From DASZCR01 sp035942915 (GTDB taxonomy: Bacteria; Acidobacteriota; Blastocatellia; Pyrinomonadales; Pyrinomonadaceae), in the NCBI GenBank assembly GCA_035942915.1, contig DASZCR010000128.1, positions 1 to 31,947 of the forward strand: DNA of 31,947 nt, read 5' to 3'. Of this stretch, positions 7,626-17,399 are shown in pieces. Under the pieces are notes generated by a model. The model was not told the DNA's origin. It saw only the letters and a program-made list of their open reading frames with translations, and ran no database searches. Both the position numbers and the translations under genes were made by a program. How positions within the stretch are numbered: the stretch's first letter is position 1; every line of letters begins with the position of its first letter.

Positions 7626-7865
7626 GTGAGTAGAGGCAAAAGTTCACCCCCCAGACAATTGACGCGCGCCGAGCAGGAGACGCAGACGGCCGCAGAACGC
7701 CTCGGCGTGCAGATTACGGCCGCGCTTCAGGCCGTCGGCGTCCAGACGCAAGACGGCGTCGATGAACTCGAAGCGTGCGCCGACAGGCTCGAACGCGCCG
7801 CGCGTGATTTGGCCGTCGCCCTGCGCGAGTTGGCCGAGCAGCGCGCCGCCGCCGCGAAGCAATAA
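7626..7865 (+). CDS. Small helical, probable coiled-coil protein
   Basis: The 79-aa product is almost entirely helical: a Glu/Ala/Leu-rich sequence with heptad-like spacing (ADRLERAARDLAVALRELAEQRAAAAK), no cysteines, no signal peptide and no membrane segment. The frame begins with GTG 7626, but a promoter-like -10 ends 2 nt before it, so a TTG at 7659 (LTRAEQETQ) is the alternative start. Neither has a Shine-Dalgarno match. Function is unknown. It precedes pckA by 144 nt on the same strand, but pckA has its own strong ribosome-binding site and no clear co-transcription signal. Confidence 0.5.
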   Translation: MSRGKSSPPRQLTRAEQETQTAAERLGVQITAALQAVGVQTQDGVDELEACADRLERAARDLAVALRELAEQRAAAAKQ

Positions 7866-8009
7866 GAATCAGGCGGGACAACTTTTCGTGTCGAATGGAC
7901 GGAGCGCGCCGCGACGTTTTCGAGGGAGAATGTCCGGGCGCTCCGGCGCTATGTCGGGCAGCAATTTGTTCGGGCAGCCAACAAAGAAACCAAGTCTGAA
8001 GGAGATAGT

Positions 8010-9632
<1,623 letters not shown>

Positions 9633-9656
9633 GCCGAAAGTAAAAGGCCAAAGACA

Positions 9657-9705
9657 AAAGTGAAGATGAGAAGGACGCTCCTTCTCATCTTCACTTTCGT
9701 TTTTT
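9657..9705. terminator. Bidirectional terminator between pckA and the convergent gene
   Basis: A perfect 19-bp stem (9657-9675 with 9679-9697) has a 3-nt loop (cgc). It is followed on the plus strand by cgttttttc and flanked on the other side by an A-rich stretch that gives a T-rich tail on the minus strand. It serves both converging genes. Outer sequences ggccaaagacaaaag (9646-9660) and cttttgtctt...ggcc (9722-9739) can form a competing longer pairing. Confidence 0.92.
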
Positions 9706-9717
9706 CATTGTGAACTT

Positions 9718-10302
9718 CTACCTTTTGTCTTCTCTGGCCTCGCCGCGCGCTCTCTTCATCTCTTCGACGATTCGTTTCGCCAGTTTCGGGGCGGCGGCGT
9801 TGCCGTCGAAGGCCGTCACCTTGCCGGTCGCAAGGATGATGCCTGTGCGCCGGTCGGTCAGCTTGTAGAGGAAGGTGTAGGTGAAGAGCGGGCGGTCGAT
9901 GTTGATGAGCAGGTCTGCGATGTCGCGCTTGTCCCAGCCATCGACCAGAGCCAACTGCCACGCGTCCATCTCTTCGCGTCGGCGCAGGGCGTTCTGCAAC
10001 TGCACAGGCTCGAAGAAGGATGTGCTCGAAGTGATAAAGACTGTGCGCGCGCGTGCCAGCAGCGCACGCGGGCTTGTCTCCGCGATTCGTGCGGCCTCTG
10101 CGGCCGCCTCTTTTTCCGCCGCCGCCCTGCGCAACTCTCGCTCTTTGACCTCGTCGGCGACGCGCTCTTCGGCACTCTGGGCGGGACGCACCGTGACGGT
10201 CACGTGCGGCTCGCGCGTGCTCTGTGCCAGAGCTTCGTGGCTGGCGAAAGCGAAGATGAGAATGGCCGTCAGCCAACCCAGAATTTCCAGACCTCGTCGC
10301 AC
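9718..10302 (-). CDS. Exported protein of unknown function (194 aa)
   Basis: The product begins with a signal peptide (residues 1-27, RRGLEILGWLTAILIFAFA then ASHEALAQ). An Ala/Glu/Arg-rich helical stretch follows (about 45-75, likely coiled coil) and then an alpha/beta domain (RTVFITSSTSFFEPVQLQNALRR to TGKVTAFDGNAAAPKLAKRIVEEMKRA). I know of no named family. The frame is open to 10503, but I place the start at GTG 10302 because ggagga (10311-10316) is 8 nt upstream and the signal peptide begins exactly there; TTG 10305 is an alternative. The upstream extension is Arg-rich and unlike a protein. The gene is convergent with pckA and shares its terminator. Periplasmic location is inferred. Confidence 0.72.
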   Translation of the reverse strand: MRRGLEILGWLTAILIFAFASHEALAQSTREPHVTVTVRPAQSAEERVADEVKERELRRAAAEKEAAAEAARIAETSPRALLARARTVFITSSTSFFEPVQLQNALRRREEMDAWQLALVDGWDKRDIADLLINIDRPLFTYTFLYKLTDRRTGIILATGKVTAFDGNAAAPKLAKRIVEEMKRARGEAREDKR

Positions 10303-10518
10303 CAACTGTCTCCTCCGTTCGGTCAGTTCAAAATCTTCCCACACAAAACTCCCCCCTTTCACATGTCGCGCCTGAAGTGCAACGGACGTGCCGCGCCGCG
10401 TCGGCCGCATGAACGCTGCCCTGCGGCGCAATCGTGAGTGCCGCGAGCGCCGCGCGGCGGCGTCAGGTGAAAGAATTTTGCGACGGCCGGAGAAGCGAAA
10501 CATCCGTCGTCTTTTGAC

Positions 10519-12156
10519 ATGGTTTCTGGCAAGATAGGCGCGATGATTGAACCGACGAAGGACGATTCGCAGGGCACTTCACTCTTCGGCGCGGCCGGTG
10601 AGAGAGCGCGCCCCGAAGTCGGAGCGACGCTGCGCACGGTCGTCGAGATGGTGCGCCGTCTGATGCGCTCCGACACGGCCAGCGTCATCGGCTTCTCTCC
10701 GGCAGGCGATGCGGTGACGTGGATGGCGTCGAGCGGTTTTCACGGCGTTGGCGGCGACGATGAACGGGAGTTGACCGCGCCCCTGCGCGGCGAAGCGACC
10801 TCACGCATCGCCCGCGCCGAAGGACTCACGGTCGTTGAAGGCATCGGCGTCGAGGGCGGCATCGACGCGTCGGAGTTTCCCGTGCACGGCGCGGAGGGCG
10901 TGCGCGACCTCGCCGTCGTCCCCTTGCGCGTGCGCGGCGAGCGTCTCGGCGCACTCGTCGTCGGCTACCGCGCCGCGCACAGATTCCCGCCCGACGAGCG
11001 GCAACTGCTCGAAGGTCTGGCCGAGATGGCGGCGCTCTCTCTCGACAACGCGCGGCTGTTTGAGACGGTCGGCACGGCCAAAAAGATTTGGGAGCAGACC
11101 TTCGACGCCATCCCCGACGGCATCATCGTCCATGACGACCGGATGCGCATCGCGCGCTGCAACCGCGAGGCGGCAGAGATGATGGGGCGCACGCCCGCCG
11201 AAGTCGTCGGCATGTCTTGTGCAGACGCCTTCGCCAGTCTCTTCGGCGAACGCGCCGCCGCCTATCACATGCGACAGACGCCCGCGCGCCGCACGGCCAA
11301 CTCCTTCGAGTTGCAGGCCGAAGGCGGCCGACGCTTCCTCGTCGCCGTCGCTCCGCTCGAAGTCTCCGACGGCGCGGGCGCGACGTGGAGCGTGATTACT
11401 TGGAGCGACATCACGGAGCTTTCCGAGATACAGGAGCAACTCGCGCGCTCGCGCCGTCTCGCCACCGTCGGCCAACTCGCGGCAGGCGTCGCACATGAAA
11501 TCAACAACCCGCTCGCAGCCATCACGACTTGCGCCGAAGCGACGCTGAGAAGCATTCGCAAGACTGAGGAGGTGTCGGCTCTGGCGGAGGAGCGCAACTG
11601 GAATTTCTATCTCGAAGAGATTGTCCGACAGGCTTTGCGTTGCAAGGCCATCACGCGCGGCCTGCTCGACCTCTCGCGCCAACGCCGCGCGCGCCGCGAG
11701 CCGTGCGACTTGAACGACCTCGTCCAACGCTCGGCCAAACTGTTCGAGCAACGCGGACACGAACGGCGCATCCGCTTCTCCGTCCGACTCGGCGCAGAGG
11801 TCGGCGAGGTGGCGACCGACGAGACGATGGTCAGGCAGATACTCGACAACCTGTTGAGCAACGCGCTCGACGCCGTCGCCGAAGGCGGCGAAGTCTTAGT
11901 CTCGACGGCGCTCGACGATGAGCGCGCCGTCGTCGAAGTCTGCGACGACGGGCAGGGCATCACGCCCGAAGCACTGGCGCGCATCTTCGACCCCTTCTTC
12001 ACCACCAAAGACCCCGGCAAAGGCTCCGGCCTCGGCCTCGCCATCTCGCTCACGCTCGCAGAGGCCATCGGCGGCGCGCTCACCGTCGAGTCGAAGCCGG
12101 GACAGGGCAGCCGCTTCCGTCTCTGGATTCCGCGACGTGCGCCTGAGAGTCAATGA
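10519..12156 (+). CDS. GAF-PAS sensor histidine kinase (NtrB-like)
   Basis: This 545-aa kinase has no membrane segments and so is probably cytoplasmic. Domain order is GAF (about 30-180), PAS (about 190-310, TFDAIPDGIIVHDDRMRI), HisKA with the phosphorylated His at about 326 (AAGVAHEINNPLAAI) and HATPase (N-box ILDNLLSNALDAVAEGG, G-boxes DDGQGI and GSGLGLAIS). It is expected to sense an intracellular signal and phosphorylate the NtrC-type activator encoded 96 nt downstream. The start is uncertain: ATG 10519 lacks a ribosome-binding site, and ATG 10543 (MIEPTKDD) is equally possible. A TTGACA at 10514-10519 overlaps the first ATG but has no matching -10. The kinase and regulator genes are in the same order as ntrB-ntrC and zraS-zraR pairs. 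Confidence 0.93.
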   Translation: MVSGKIGAMIEPTKDDSQGTSLFGAAGERARPEVGATLRTVVEMVRRLMRSDTASVIGFSPAGDAVTWMASSGFHGVGGDDERELTAPLRGEATSRIARAEGLTVVEGIGVEGGIDASEFPVHGAEGVRDLAVVPLRVRGERLGALVVGYRAAHRFPPDERQLLEGLAEMAALSLDNARLFETVGTAKKIWEQTFDAIPDGIIVHDDRMRIARCNREAAEMMGRTPAEVVGMSCADAFASLFGERAAAYHMRQTPARRTANSFELQAEGGRRFLVAVAPLEVSDGAGATWSVITWSDITELSEIQEQLARSRRLATVGQLAAGVAHEINNPLAAITTCAEATLRSIRKTEEVSALAEERNWNFYLEEIVRQALRCKAITRGLLDLSRQRRARREPCDLNDLVQRSAKLFEQRGHERRIRFSVRLGAEVGEVATDETMVRQILDNLLSNALDAVAEGGEVLVSTALDDERAVVEVCDDGQGITPEALARIFDPFFTTKDPGKGSGLGLAISLTLAEAIGGALTVESKPGQGSRFRLWIPRRAPESQ

Positions 12157-12164
12157 AAAGATGA

Positions 12165-12194
12165 TGACAACGGGGGCGAGACAAGTGTTAAGAT
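12165..12194 (+). promoter_or_regulatory. Promoter of the NtrC-type gene
   Basis: TGACAA (12165-12170) lies 18 nt upstream of TAAGAT (12189-12194), which has a TGn extension at 12186-12188. The -10 overlaps the first in-frame ATG (12193), which therefore cannot be the start on this transcript and supports ATG 12253. Confidence 0.5.
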
Positions 12195-12252
12195 GCGCTC
12201 CCGACTTTCTTCCATCTTGTCGCCTCAGCGCGTTGGCTTGTCTGCTGATTCT

Positions 12253-13713
12253 ATGTCTCGAAAAGTTCGCGTGATGGTGGTCGATGACGACGAGGTGCTG
12301 CGTCGCCTGCTCTCCGACCAGATTGCACTGATGGACTTCGACGCGACGCCGGTCGCCTCCGGTGAGGAAGCACTGCGTCGCCTGCGCGAATCGGACTTCG
12401 ACGTAGTGCTCTTAGACATCCGCATGCCCGGACTCTCAGGGCTTGACGCCTTGCGCGAGATACGCAAACTCGAAGACGCGCCCGAAGTCATCATGCTCAC
12501 GGCCGACACCTCGCTCGGCACAGGCATCGAGGCCATGCGTCTTGGCGCTTACGACTACCTCACCAAACCTTCGACGCTCGACGAGATTGAAGCCGTCATC
12601 CGCAAGGCGGAGGAGAAGCGCAGGCTCGTCCGCCAGAACGCCTCGCTGCGCGATGCCGTCGGGCGTCCTTCCGTCTCGGAAGACTCTACGCCCGCGCTCG
12701 TCTATGCAAGCCCGCAGATGGAGCAGCTCGTCTCTCTGGCCGAGACGGCTGCGCGTTCAGACTCGACCGTCATCCTCACGGGCGAATCGGGGACGGGCAA
12801 GGACGTGCTCGCGCGCTTCATTCATGCACGCAGCGCGCGCGGCTCTTCGCCAATCATCACCATCAACTGCGCCGCGCTGCCTGAGTCGCTCTTCGAGTCG
12901 GAGTTCTTCGGTCACGAGCGCGGCGCGTTCACCGGCGCGACGGCCACCAAACGCGGCCTCATCGAAGCGGCCGACGGCTCGACGCTCTTTCTCGACGAAG
13001 TCGGCGAGATGCCTTTGCAGACGCAGGTGAAGCTCCTTCAGTTTCTCGAAGAGGGGCGCTTTCGTCGCGTCGGCTCGACGCGCGACCGCTCGGCCGACGT
13101 GCGTATCATCGCCGCCACCAACCGCCGCCTCGCCGAAGATGTCCATGCCGGACGCTTCCGCGCAGACCTCTTCTATCGCCTCAACGTTATCTCGCTGCAC
13201 ATCCCGCCGCTGCGCGAGCGACGCGAAGACATCCCTGCCCTCATCGAACACTTCCTCGCGCGTTATCGTGAACGCTTCAACCGTCCTGCGCTCGCCCTCT
13301 CGAACGATGCGCGCGCGCGTCTGCTGGCATACGACTGGCCGGGCAACGTCCGCGAACTGCGCAACACCATCGAGCGCGCCGCCGCACTCTCGGCAGGCGA
13401 CGTGATAGAAGCAGACCAGACCGTCCATGCCTTCGCGCGCGAGCGCACGCCGGAAGACGCGTCTGCGAGCACGAGCGCCACTTCAACTTCAACTTCATCC
13501 GCAACCTCTCACTCCTCCTCCGACGATGGGCGCGCAGCACCCGTCACGCTCGAAGAGCTTGAACGCTCGCACATCCTGCGCGTGCTCTCGGAAGCGGGCG
13601 GCAACCGCGAGCGCGCCGCCGTCATTCTCGGCATCTCGGCGCGCACGCTCTACCGCAAACTGCGCGAGTACGAAACCAACTCCGCCGACACACGTCTCGC
13701 CACAGAAGACTGA
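12253..13713 (+). CDS. NtrC-family sigma-54-dependent response regulator
   Basis: This 486-aa activator has three domains. The receiver has acidic pocket D11-D13, phosphoacceptor D55 in VVLLDIRMPG, and the LTKP lysine near 105. The AAA+ sigma-54-interaction domain has Walker A GESGTGKD at about 177-184, the GAFTGA loop at about 223-228 and Walker B STLFLDEVGEM. The C-terminal Fis-type helix-turn-helix is at about 434-476 (GNRERAAVILGISARTLYRKL). An intact GAFTGA means it should activate RNA polymerase containing sigma-54. A Ser/Thr/Ala-rich linker of about 30 residues separates the AAA+ and DNA-binding domains. The frame is open from 12193, but ATG 12253 gives MSRKVRVMVVDDD and lies after the promoter. 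It pairs with the upstream GAF-PAS kinase. Its targets are unknown. Confidence 0.96.
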   Translation: MSRKVRVMVVDDDEVLRRLLSDQIALMDFDATPVASGEEALRRLRESDFDVVLLDIRMPGLSGLDALREIRKLEDAPEVIMLTADTSLGTGIEAMRLGAYDYLTKPSTLDEIEAVIRKAEEKRRLVRQNASLRDAVGRPSVSEDSTPALVYASPQMEQLVSLAETAARSDSTVILTGESGTGKDVLARFIHARSARGSSPIITINCAALPESLFESEFFGHERGAFTGATATKRGLIEAADGSTLFLDEVGEMPLQTQVKLLQFLEEGRFRRVGSTRDRSADVRIIAATNRRLAEDVHAGRFRADLFYRLNVISLHIPPLRERREDIPALIEHFLARYRERFNRPALALSNDARARLLAYDWPGNVRELRNTIERAAALSAGDVIEADQTVHAFARERTPEDASASTSATSTSTSSATSHSSSDDGRAAPVTLEELERSHILRVLSEAGGNRERAAVILGISARTLYRKLREYETNSADTRLATED

Positions 13714-13743
13714 CAAAATGTCCGCTGACTGACGTTTTGTCAG
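13710..13743 (+). terminator. Hairpin that contains the NtrC-type stop codon
   Basis: ctgacaaaatgtc (13710-13722) pairs with gacgttttgtcag (13731-13743): 13 bp with one G-U pair and an 8-nt loop. The stop codon tga (13711-13713) is within the left arm. No T-tract follows, so it may act as an mRNA 3'-end stabiliser or attenuator and not as a simple terminator. A second small hairpin, gccctc-ccgt-gagggc, follows at 13759-13774. Confidence 0.5.
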
Positions 13744-13945
13744 CCGCCGCTGTCACACGCCCTCCCGTGAGGGCATCTCGAAGTGCGCCAGCGTCCTACC
13801 TCAAACCTAACCCTTTCAATAATTAGGCGGCGACCCCGGACGTTTCGCGGGAGCGGAACGAGAGTTGAAGTGTGGAGTTGCGGCGATTCGTGTGTCTTCA
13901 CGGATGGCCGGAAGACAGCCCAAGGCGCAAAGGAATTTAACCCCG

Positions 13946-14329
13946 ATGGCACGTGTGATGATTTGTGACGATGACGGCGCGATGGCCGAGCGGCTTGTCG
14001 CGGCTTTGCGTGCGGCCGGCCACGAGGCCGAGACGTGCCGGCACACGATGGACGTGCTGCGCGCGGCCGCCGATGGTCGCTTCGACCTGATTGCGGTCGG
14101 CGTTGACATGGCGGGCTTCGGCCGCGCGGGAGCGGTCGAGGCGCTCAAGGAGATAGCGCCCGCGACCTCGCTTATCGCTCTGCACGACCGCCCGACCGAG
14201 ATTATGCGTGCGGCCACGCACGCGCGGCTCGCGGCCGTGCTGCCGCGTCCCGTGCGCGTCAAAGATTTCATGTACGCCGTCGCGTGCGCGCTCAGTCAAG
14301 GGCGTGCGTGTGTGGCCGAGCCTTCCTGA
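13946..14329 (+). CDS. Stand-alone pseudo-receiver domain protein
   Basis: This 127-aa single-domain protein has the CheY fold pattern and keeps the acidic pocket (MICDDDG, D8-D10), but it lacks the other catalytic residues. The phosphoacceptor position in LIAVGVDMAG is Gly52, the conserved Thr/Ser position is His80 (LIALHD), and the conserved Lys is Arg101 (VLPRPV). Phosphorylation at the usual site is therefore not possible. The frame opens at 13865, but ATG 13946 gives the receiver start MARVMICDDD, with aaagga about 10 nt upstream. It sits between the NtrC-type activator and the DUF11 gene set on the same strand. It may be a protein-protein adaptor; this is inference. Confidence 0.8.
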   Translation: MARVMICDDDGAMAERLVAALRAAGHEAETCRHTMDVLRAAADGRFDLIAVGVDMAGFGRAGAVEALKEIAPATSLIALHDRPTEIMRAATHARLAAVLPRPVRVKDFMYAVACALSQGRACVAEPS

Positions 14330-14343
14330 GAAGATGGAGATGG

Positions 14344-14365
14344 CCGCGCGCATCCCACCGCGCGG
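14344..14365 (+). terminator. Weak hairpin after the pseudo-receiver gene
   Basis: ccgcgcg (14344-14350) pairs with cgcgcgg (14359-14365) around an 8-nt loop, followed by ttgtc. It begins 15 nt after the stop codon. The stem is GC-rich but the T-run is poor, so partial read-through into the DUF11 genes is possible. Confidence 0.4.
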
Positions 14366-14485
14366 TTGTCAGCTTCGAGACGGAAGCCTTCCCCGACCTT
14401 TCACTACATCTCGCCCCTGACCCGGCGATTCCTCAAACCCGTTTTCACACCCTGCGAACGCGCAAGGAAATTTAAGGAGATGAAC

Positions 14486-15013
14486 ATGAACAAGTTGAAG
14501 CAACACCGTCGCGCGCTGCCGCTCGTCGCCCTCTGCCTCGTCGCACTGGGCTGCGCGGGCGTCTTCGCGCAGAAGCAGTTCAGCGCGCACAGAGGGCAAG
14601 GCCGCCCCGAAGTTAAGGTCGCGCTCACGGGCGCGGTCGAGCGCGGCGACGGCGCGCTGCCGTTAGAGAAGGTCGAGCACGTTAATCCCGGCGAGATACT
14701 TCAGTGGAACATCACCTCGACGAATGAGGGCGGCGCTCCCGCGCGCGAGTACAAGGCCGTCGGTCACATCCCCACAGGCACGACCTTCGTCGCGGGCAGT
14801 GCGGCGGCCGAAGGCGGCTCGACCGTTACCTACTCCATCGACGGCGGCAAGACCTTCTCGACGCTTCCCCTCGTCGAGCAGAAGCAGCCGGACGGCTCGG
14901 TCAAGCAAGTCCCGGCTCCCGTCTCGATGTACACGGAAGTGCGCTACGAGTGGAAGGACGAGTTGGCCGCCGGTGGACAGCTTTCGGCTTCCTACAAAGT
15001 GCGCGTCAAGTAA
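14486..15013 (+). CDS. Exported single DUF11-like domain protein
   Basis: The 175-aa product has a signal peptide (about 1-28, ending CAGVFAQ). One DUF11-type immunoglobulin-like domain follows: VNPGEILQWNITSTNEGG, then IPTGTTFVAGS, then MYTEVRYEWKDELAAGGQL and a final strand SASYKVRVK. DUF11 is a beta-sandwich repeat common in bacterial surface proteins. The closest relative in the window is the second DUF11 domain of the 795-aa protein at 23048. The start is placed at ATG 14486, not 14480, because aaggag (14474-14479) is 6 nt from the former and touches the latter. It is first of four exported proteins in a row, 72 nt from the next, and could be a secreted subunit of a surface structure. 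Confidence 0.85.
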   Translation: MNKLKQHRRALPLVALCLVALGCAGVFAQKQFSAHRGQGRPEVKVALTGAVERGDGALPLEKVEHVNPGEILQWNITSTNEGGAPAREYKAVGHIPTGTTFVAGSAAAEGGSTVTYSIDGGKTFSTLPLVEQKQPDGSVKQVPAPVSMYTEVRYEWKDELAAGGQLSASYKVRVK

Positions 15014-15085
15014 GAGCCTCGCAGGTGAGCCTCACGCACTCATCCAGACCCGAACCCGCCCACACAGAATTTAGAGGAACGATAA

Positions 15086-17296
15086 ATGAGAATCAGACCT
15101 AACATCCCCCCTGCGCTCAACACGCTCGCGCGACTCTGCGTGTTGCTCGCGCTCTGCGCCTTCGCCTTCACACCGGCGACCTTTGCGCAGACCGCTGGCG
15201 GCACGCAGATACAGAACCGCGCGGCGGCCACCTACTCCGACGGCACGAACAGCTACTCGACCGTCTCGAACACCGTCACCGTCACGGTCGCCAACGTCTC
15301 CGGCCTCGCCATCACGCCTGATGCCGGAAGCCTGCCGACGGTCGTCTCCGGCCAGCAGAAGGTTGACTTCAACTTCACCGTCACCAACACCGGCAACTTC
15401 GCCACGCAGGTGCGCTTCCTCGCCTCCGGCGGAAGCTTCACCGTGACCGGCCCGGCCACCGTCGCCCTCGCAGGCATTGACGCCAGCGGCGACGGCACGC
15501 TCGACGCCGACAACAACAGCGTTATCGATGCGGGCGACGTGAGCATCCTCGGCGCGTCGGATGTCTCCTATCCGGCCTCTTCGACCGTTGCGAGCGGCGC
15601 GTCCTTTACCGTCATCGTGCGCCTCAACGTCAACGCGGGCGCGTCGGCCGGTTCCTCCATCAACGTCCGCCTCGGCGACGCTTCGACCGGCGGCCCCAGT
15701 TTCGACAACCAGCCGGTCGCTGCCGCCAACCTCGCCACCGCGAAGGTTCGCACCGCGACGCCGACGGGAACGACCGCGCCCGTTAACGGCGAGTCGGAAG
15801 CGCGCGGCGACATCAGCACTTCGGTTGAGAATGATGCTCAACTGCGTCTCAGCCTGAACGTGCCCGCAGGCCCGGTCGCGCTCGGCTCGAACATCACCTA
15901 CACCTTCGCTGTCGAGAACACGGGACAGCGTCCGGCCTCGCCGCAGACGCTTGCCGGCGCGCCCGCCGGTTCGAACACGGGCGTCTTCGTCGTCGCGCCG
16001 ATTCCGGTCGGCACGTCGTTTAGTTCGCTGCCCGCGCTGCCCGCCGGTGTCACCGTGCTCTATTCGACTTCGGCGCTCGGCGCAGACCCCGGCCCCGGCG
16101 ACCCGCCCGCGACCGGCCCCGTCTCGGCTTCGGTCGTCTGGACGACGACGCCTCCCGCCGTGCTCTCCGACGTGCGTCGCATCGCCTTCCGCGTCAACAA
16201 CGGAAACGCGCTCGCGGTGGCCGCGACGGTCTCGAACCTCTCGCTCGTCCTGACTGTCCACACCAACATCAACGCGTCCAACCCGCTCTACGGCATCGGC
16301 GACGCGTTTGCGCGCAACAGCATCAACTCGCCCATCACAGACCAATCGGGCGACGTGGTCTCGAACAAGGGCGACGGCAACGCCAACTTCAACGAGCCGA
16401 AGCGCGGCGTGCCGCCTGCGGCCGATGAAGCTGTGAGCCTCAATCAGGGCTACCAGCAACCGACCACCCTGCTCGCCGAAGGCAGCGTCCTGCTCGGCCC
16501 TGCCGGCTTCCCCGAAGCCGTCGGCCCGACGAGCACGAACGACGACTACACGAACAAGACCGTCTCGGCAGCGGCCATCGCGGGCGTCGCCTTCGGCGGC
16601 AACACGCTCGTCGCAAGCACGATTGACTTCGTTAACACGGTGCGCAATACGGGCAACGCCAACGACGTCTTTACCTTCACGGCTCCGACCGTCCCGACCG
16701 ACTTCACGGTCGCCATCAGCACCGACAACGGCACTTCGTTCACGACCGTTTCGGGTGGTGGCAGCACGACGCTCGCCGTCAACTTCGGTCAACAGGCCAA
16801 CATCATCGTGCGCGTCATGGCTCCGGCCGGTAAACCCGTTCTCAACGGCTTCGAGACGGTGATTCGCGCCACCTCCGGCAACACCAACACCAACTCGAAC
16901 GACACCATCGACCGTCTCTACACAGGCTTCCTGCGCCTCGACAAGACGTACACGGTGACGAACGGGACGGGTATCGGCGGCGCCACCGATGCCGTGCCCG
17001 GCGCGGTCATCGAGTACACCATCACCTACACCAACATCTCGTCTTCGGGCGGCACGAACAACGTGACGCTGACGGCTACTTCCATCGTCATCACCGAAGA
17101 CGGCAACGCCGCGCCGAACAACTGGGGCACGACCACCAACCATGTCGTCGGCTCTGCCTCGGACACACGCGACGGCAACACCACCACCGCAGGCATTACC
17201 GGAGACGCTGCCAGCTCGACCCTGCTGACCGACACCATCCCGTCGCTCGCGCCGGGCAAGTTCGGCGTCTTCAAGTTCAGCCGAACGATTAAGTAG
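15086..17296 (+). CDS. Large exported DUF11-type repeat protein
   Basis: This 736-aa protein has a signal peptide (about 1-34, ending ATFAQ) and is then all-beta, rich in Thr, Ser, Asn, Gly, Val and Ala and almost free of Cys. It begins with a module IQNRAAATYSDG to SGLAITPD that recurs at the start of the 1883-aa protein. DUF11-like units follow (FNFTVTNTGNFATQVRF, NITYTFAVENTGQ, IDFVNTVRNTGN, IEYTITYTNISSS), and a calcium-site-like stretch, ASGDGTLDADNNSVIDAGD, lies at about 131-150. The protein ends at a beta strand, VFKFSRTIK. gagga precedes ATG 15086. It is second in the exported gene set and separated from the next by a long hairpin at 17299-17362. A surface or matrix role is inferred. 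Confidence 0.88.
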   Translation: MRIRPNIPPALNTLARLCVLLALCAFAFTPATFAQTAGGTQIQNRAAATYSDGTNSYSTVSNTVTVTVANVSGLAITPDAGSLPTVVSGQQKVDFNFTVTNTGNFATQVRFLASGGSFTVTGPATVALAGIDASGDGTLDADNNSVIDAGDVSILGASDVSYPASSTVASGASFTVIVRLNVNAGASAGSSINVRLGDASTGGPSFDNQPVAAANLATAKVRTATPTGTTAPVNGESEARGDISTSVENDAQLRLSLNVPAGPVALGSNITYTFAVENTGQRPASPQTLAGAPAGSNTGVFVVAPIPVGTSFSSLPALPAGVTVLYSTSALGADPGPGDPPATGPVSASVVWTTTPPAVLSDVRRIAFRVNNGNALAVAATVSNLSLVLTVHTNINASNPLYGIGDAFARNSINSPITDQSGDVVSNKGDGNANFNEPKRGVPPAADEAVSLNQGYQQPTTLLAEGSVLLGPAGFPEAVGPTSTNDDYTNKTVSAAAIAGVAFGGNTLVASTIDFVNTVRNTGNANDVFTFTAPTVPTDFTVAISTDNGTSFTTVSGGGSTTLAVNFGQQANIIVRVMAPAGKPVLNGFETVIRATSGNTNTNSNDTIDRLYTGFLRLDKTYTVTNGTGIGGATDAVPGAVIEYTITYTNISSSGGTNNVTLTATSIVITEDGNAAPNNWGTTTNHVVGSASDTRDGNTTTAGITGDAASSTLLTDTIPSLAPGKFGVFKFSRTIK

Positions 17297-17298
17297 AC

Positions 17299-17362
17299 GA
17301 TGAAGGCTGCGACGCCGAAACCGCAGGACGAAAGTGTTCGGTTCGTCGTCGCAGCATCCATC
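17299..17362 (+). terminator. Long imperfect hairpin between two DUF11 genes
   Basis: The arms 17299-17322 and 17340-17362 match over about 20 bp with a few mismatches (gctgcgacg with cgtcgcagc at the core) around a 17-nt loop. There is no clean T-tract (atctcttcgtt follows). Lying directly after the stop at 17296 and before the 1883-aa gene, it could be a partial terminator or processing site that sets relative expression. Confidence 0.5.
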
Positions 17363-17399
17363 ATCTCTTCGTTAACTGAAACGTTCCTCTAAGACGTTC

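Noticed and set aside
13818..13823. AATAAT as a -10 for the pseudo-receiver gene
   Set aside because: It has no -35 at 16-18 nt and no TGn extension, and it lies about 120 nt from the start; too weak to list.
14330..14485. Sigma-54 promoter driving the DUF11 genes
   Set aside because: A search by eye for GG-N10-GC with the TGGCAC/TTGC context found no acceptable match. tggccgcgcgcatcc fails at the -12 GC.
15071..17143. 690-aa minus-strand open frame opposite the 736-aa DUF11 gene
   Set aside because: The translation is a low-complexity mix of Arg, Gly, Val, Asp and Glu with no predicted domain, mirroring the Thr/Val/Asn-rich codons of the real gene.
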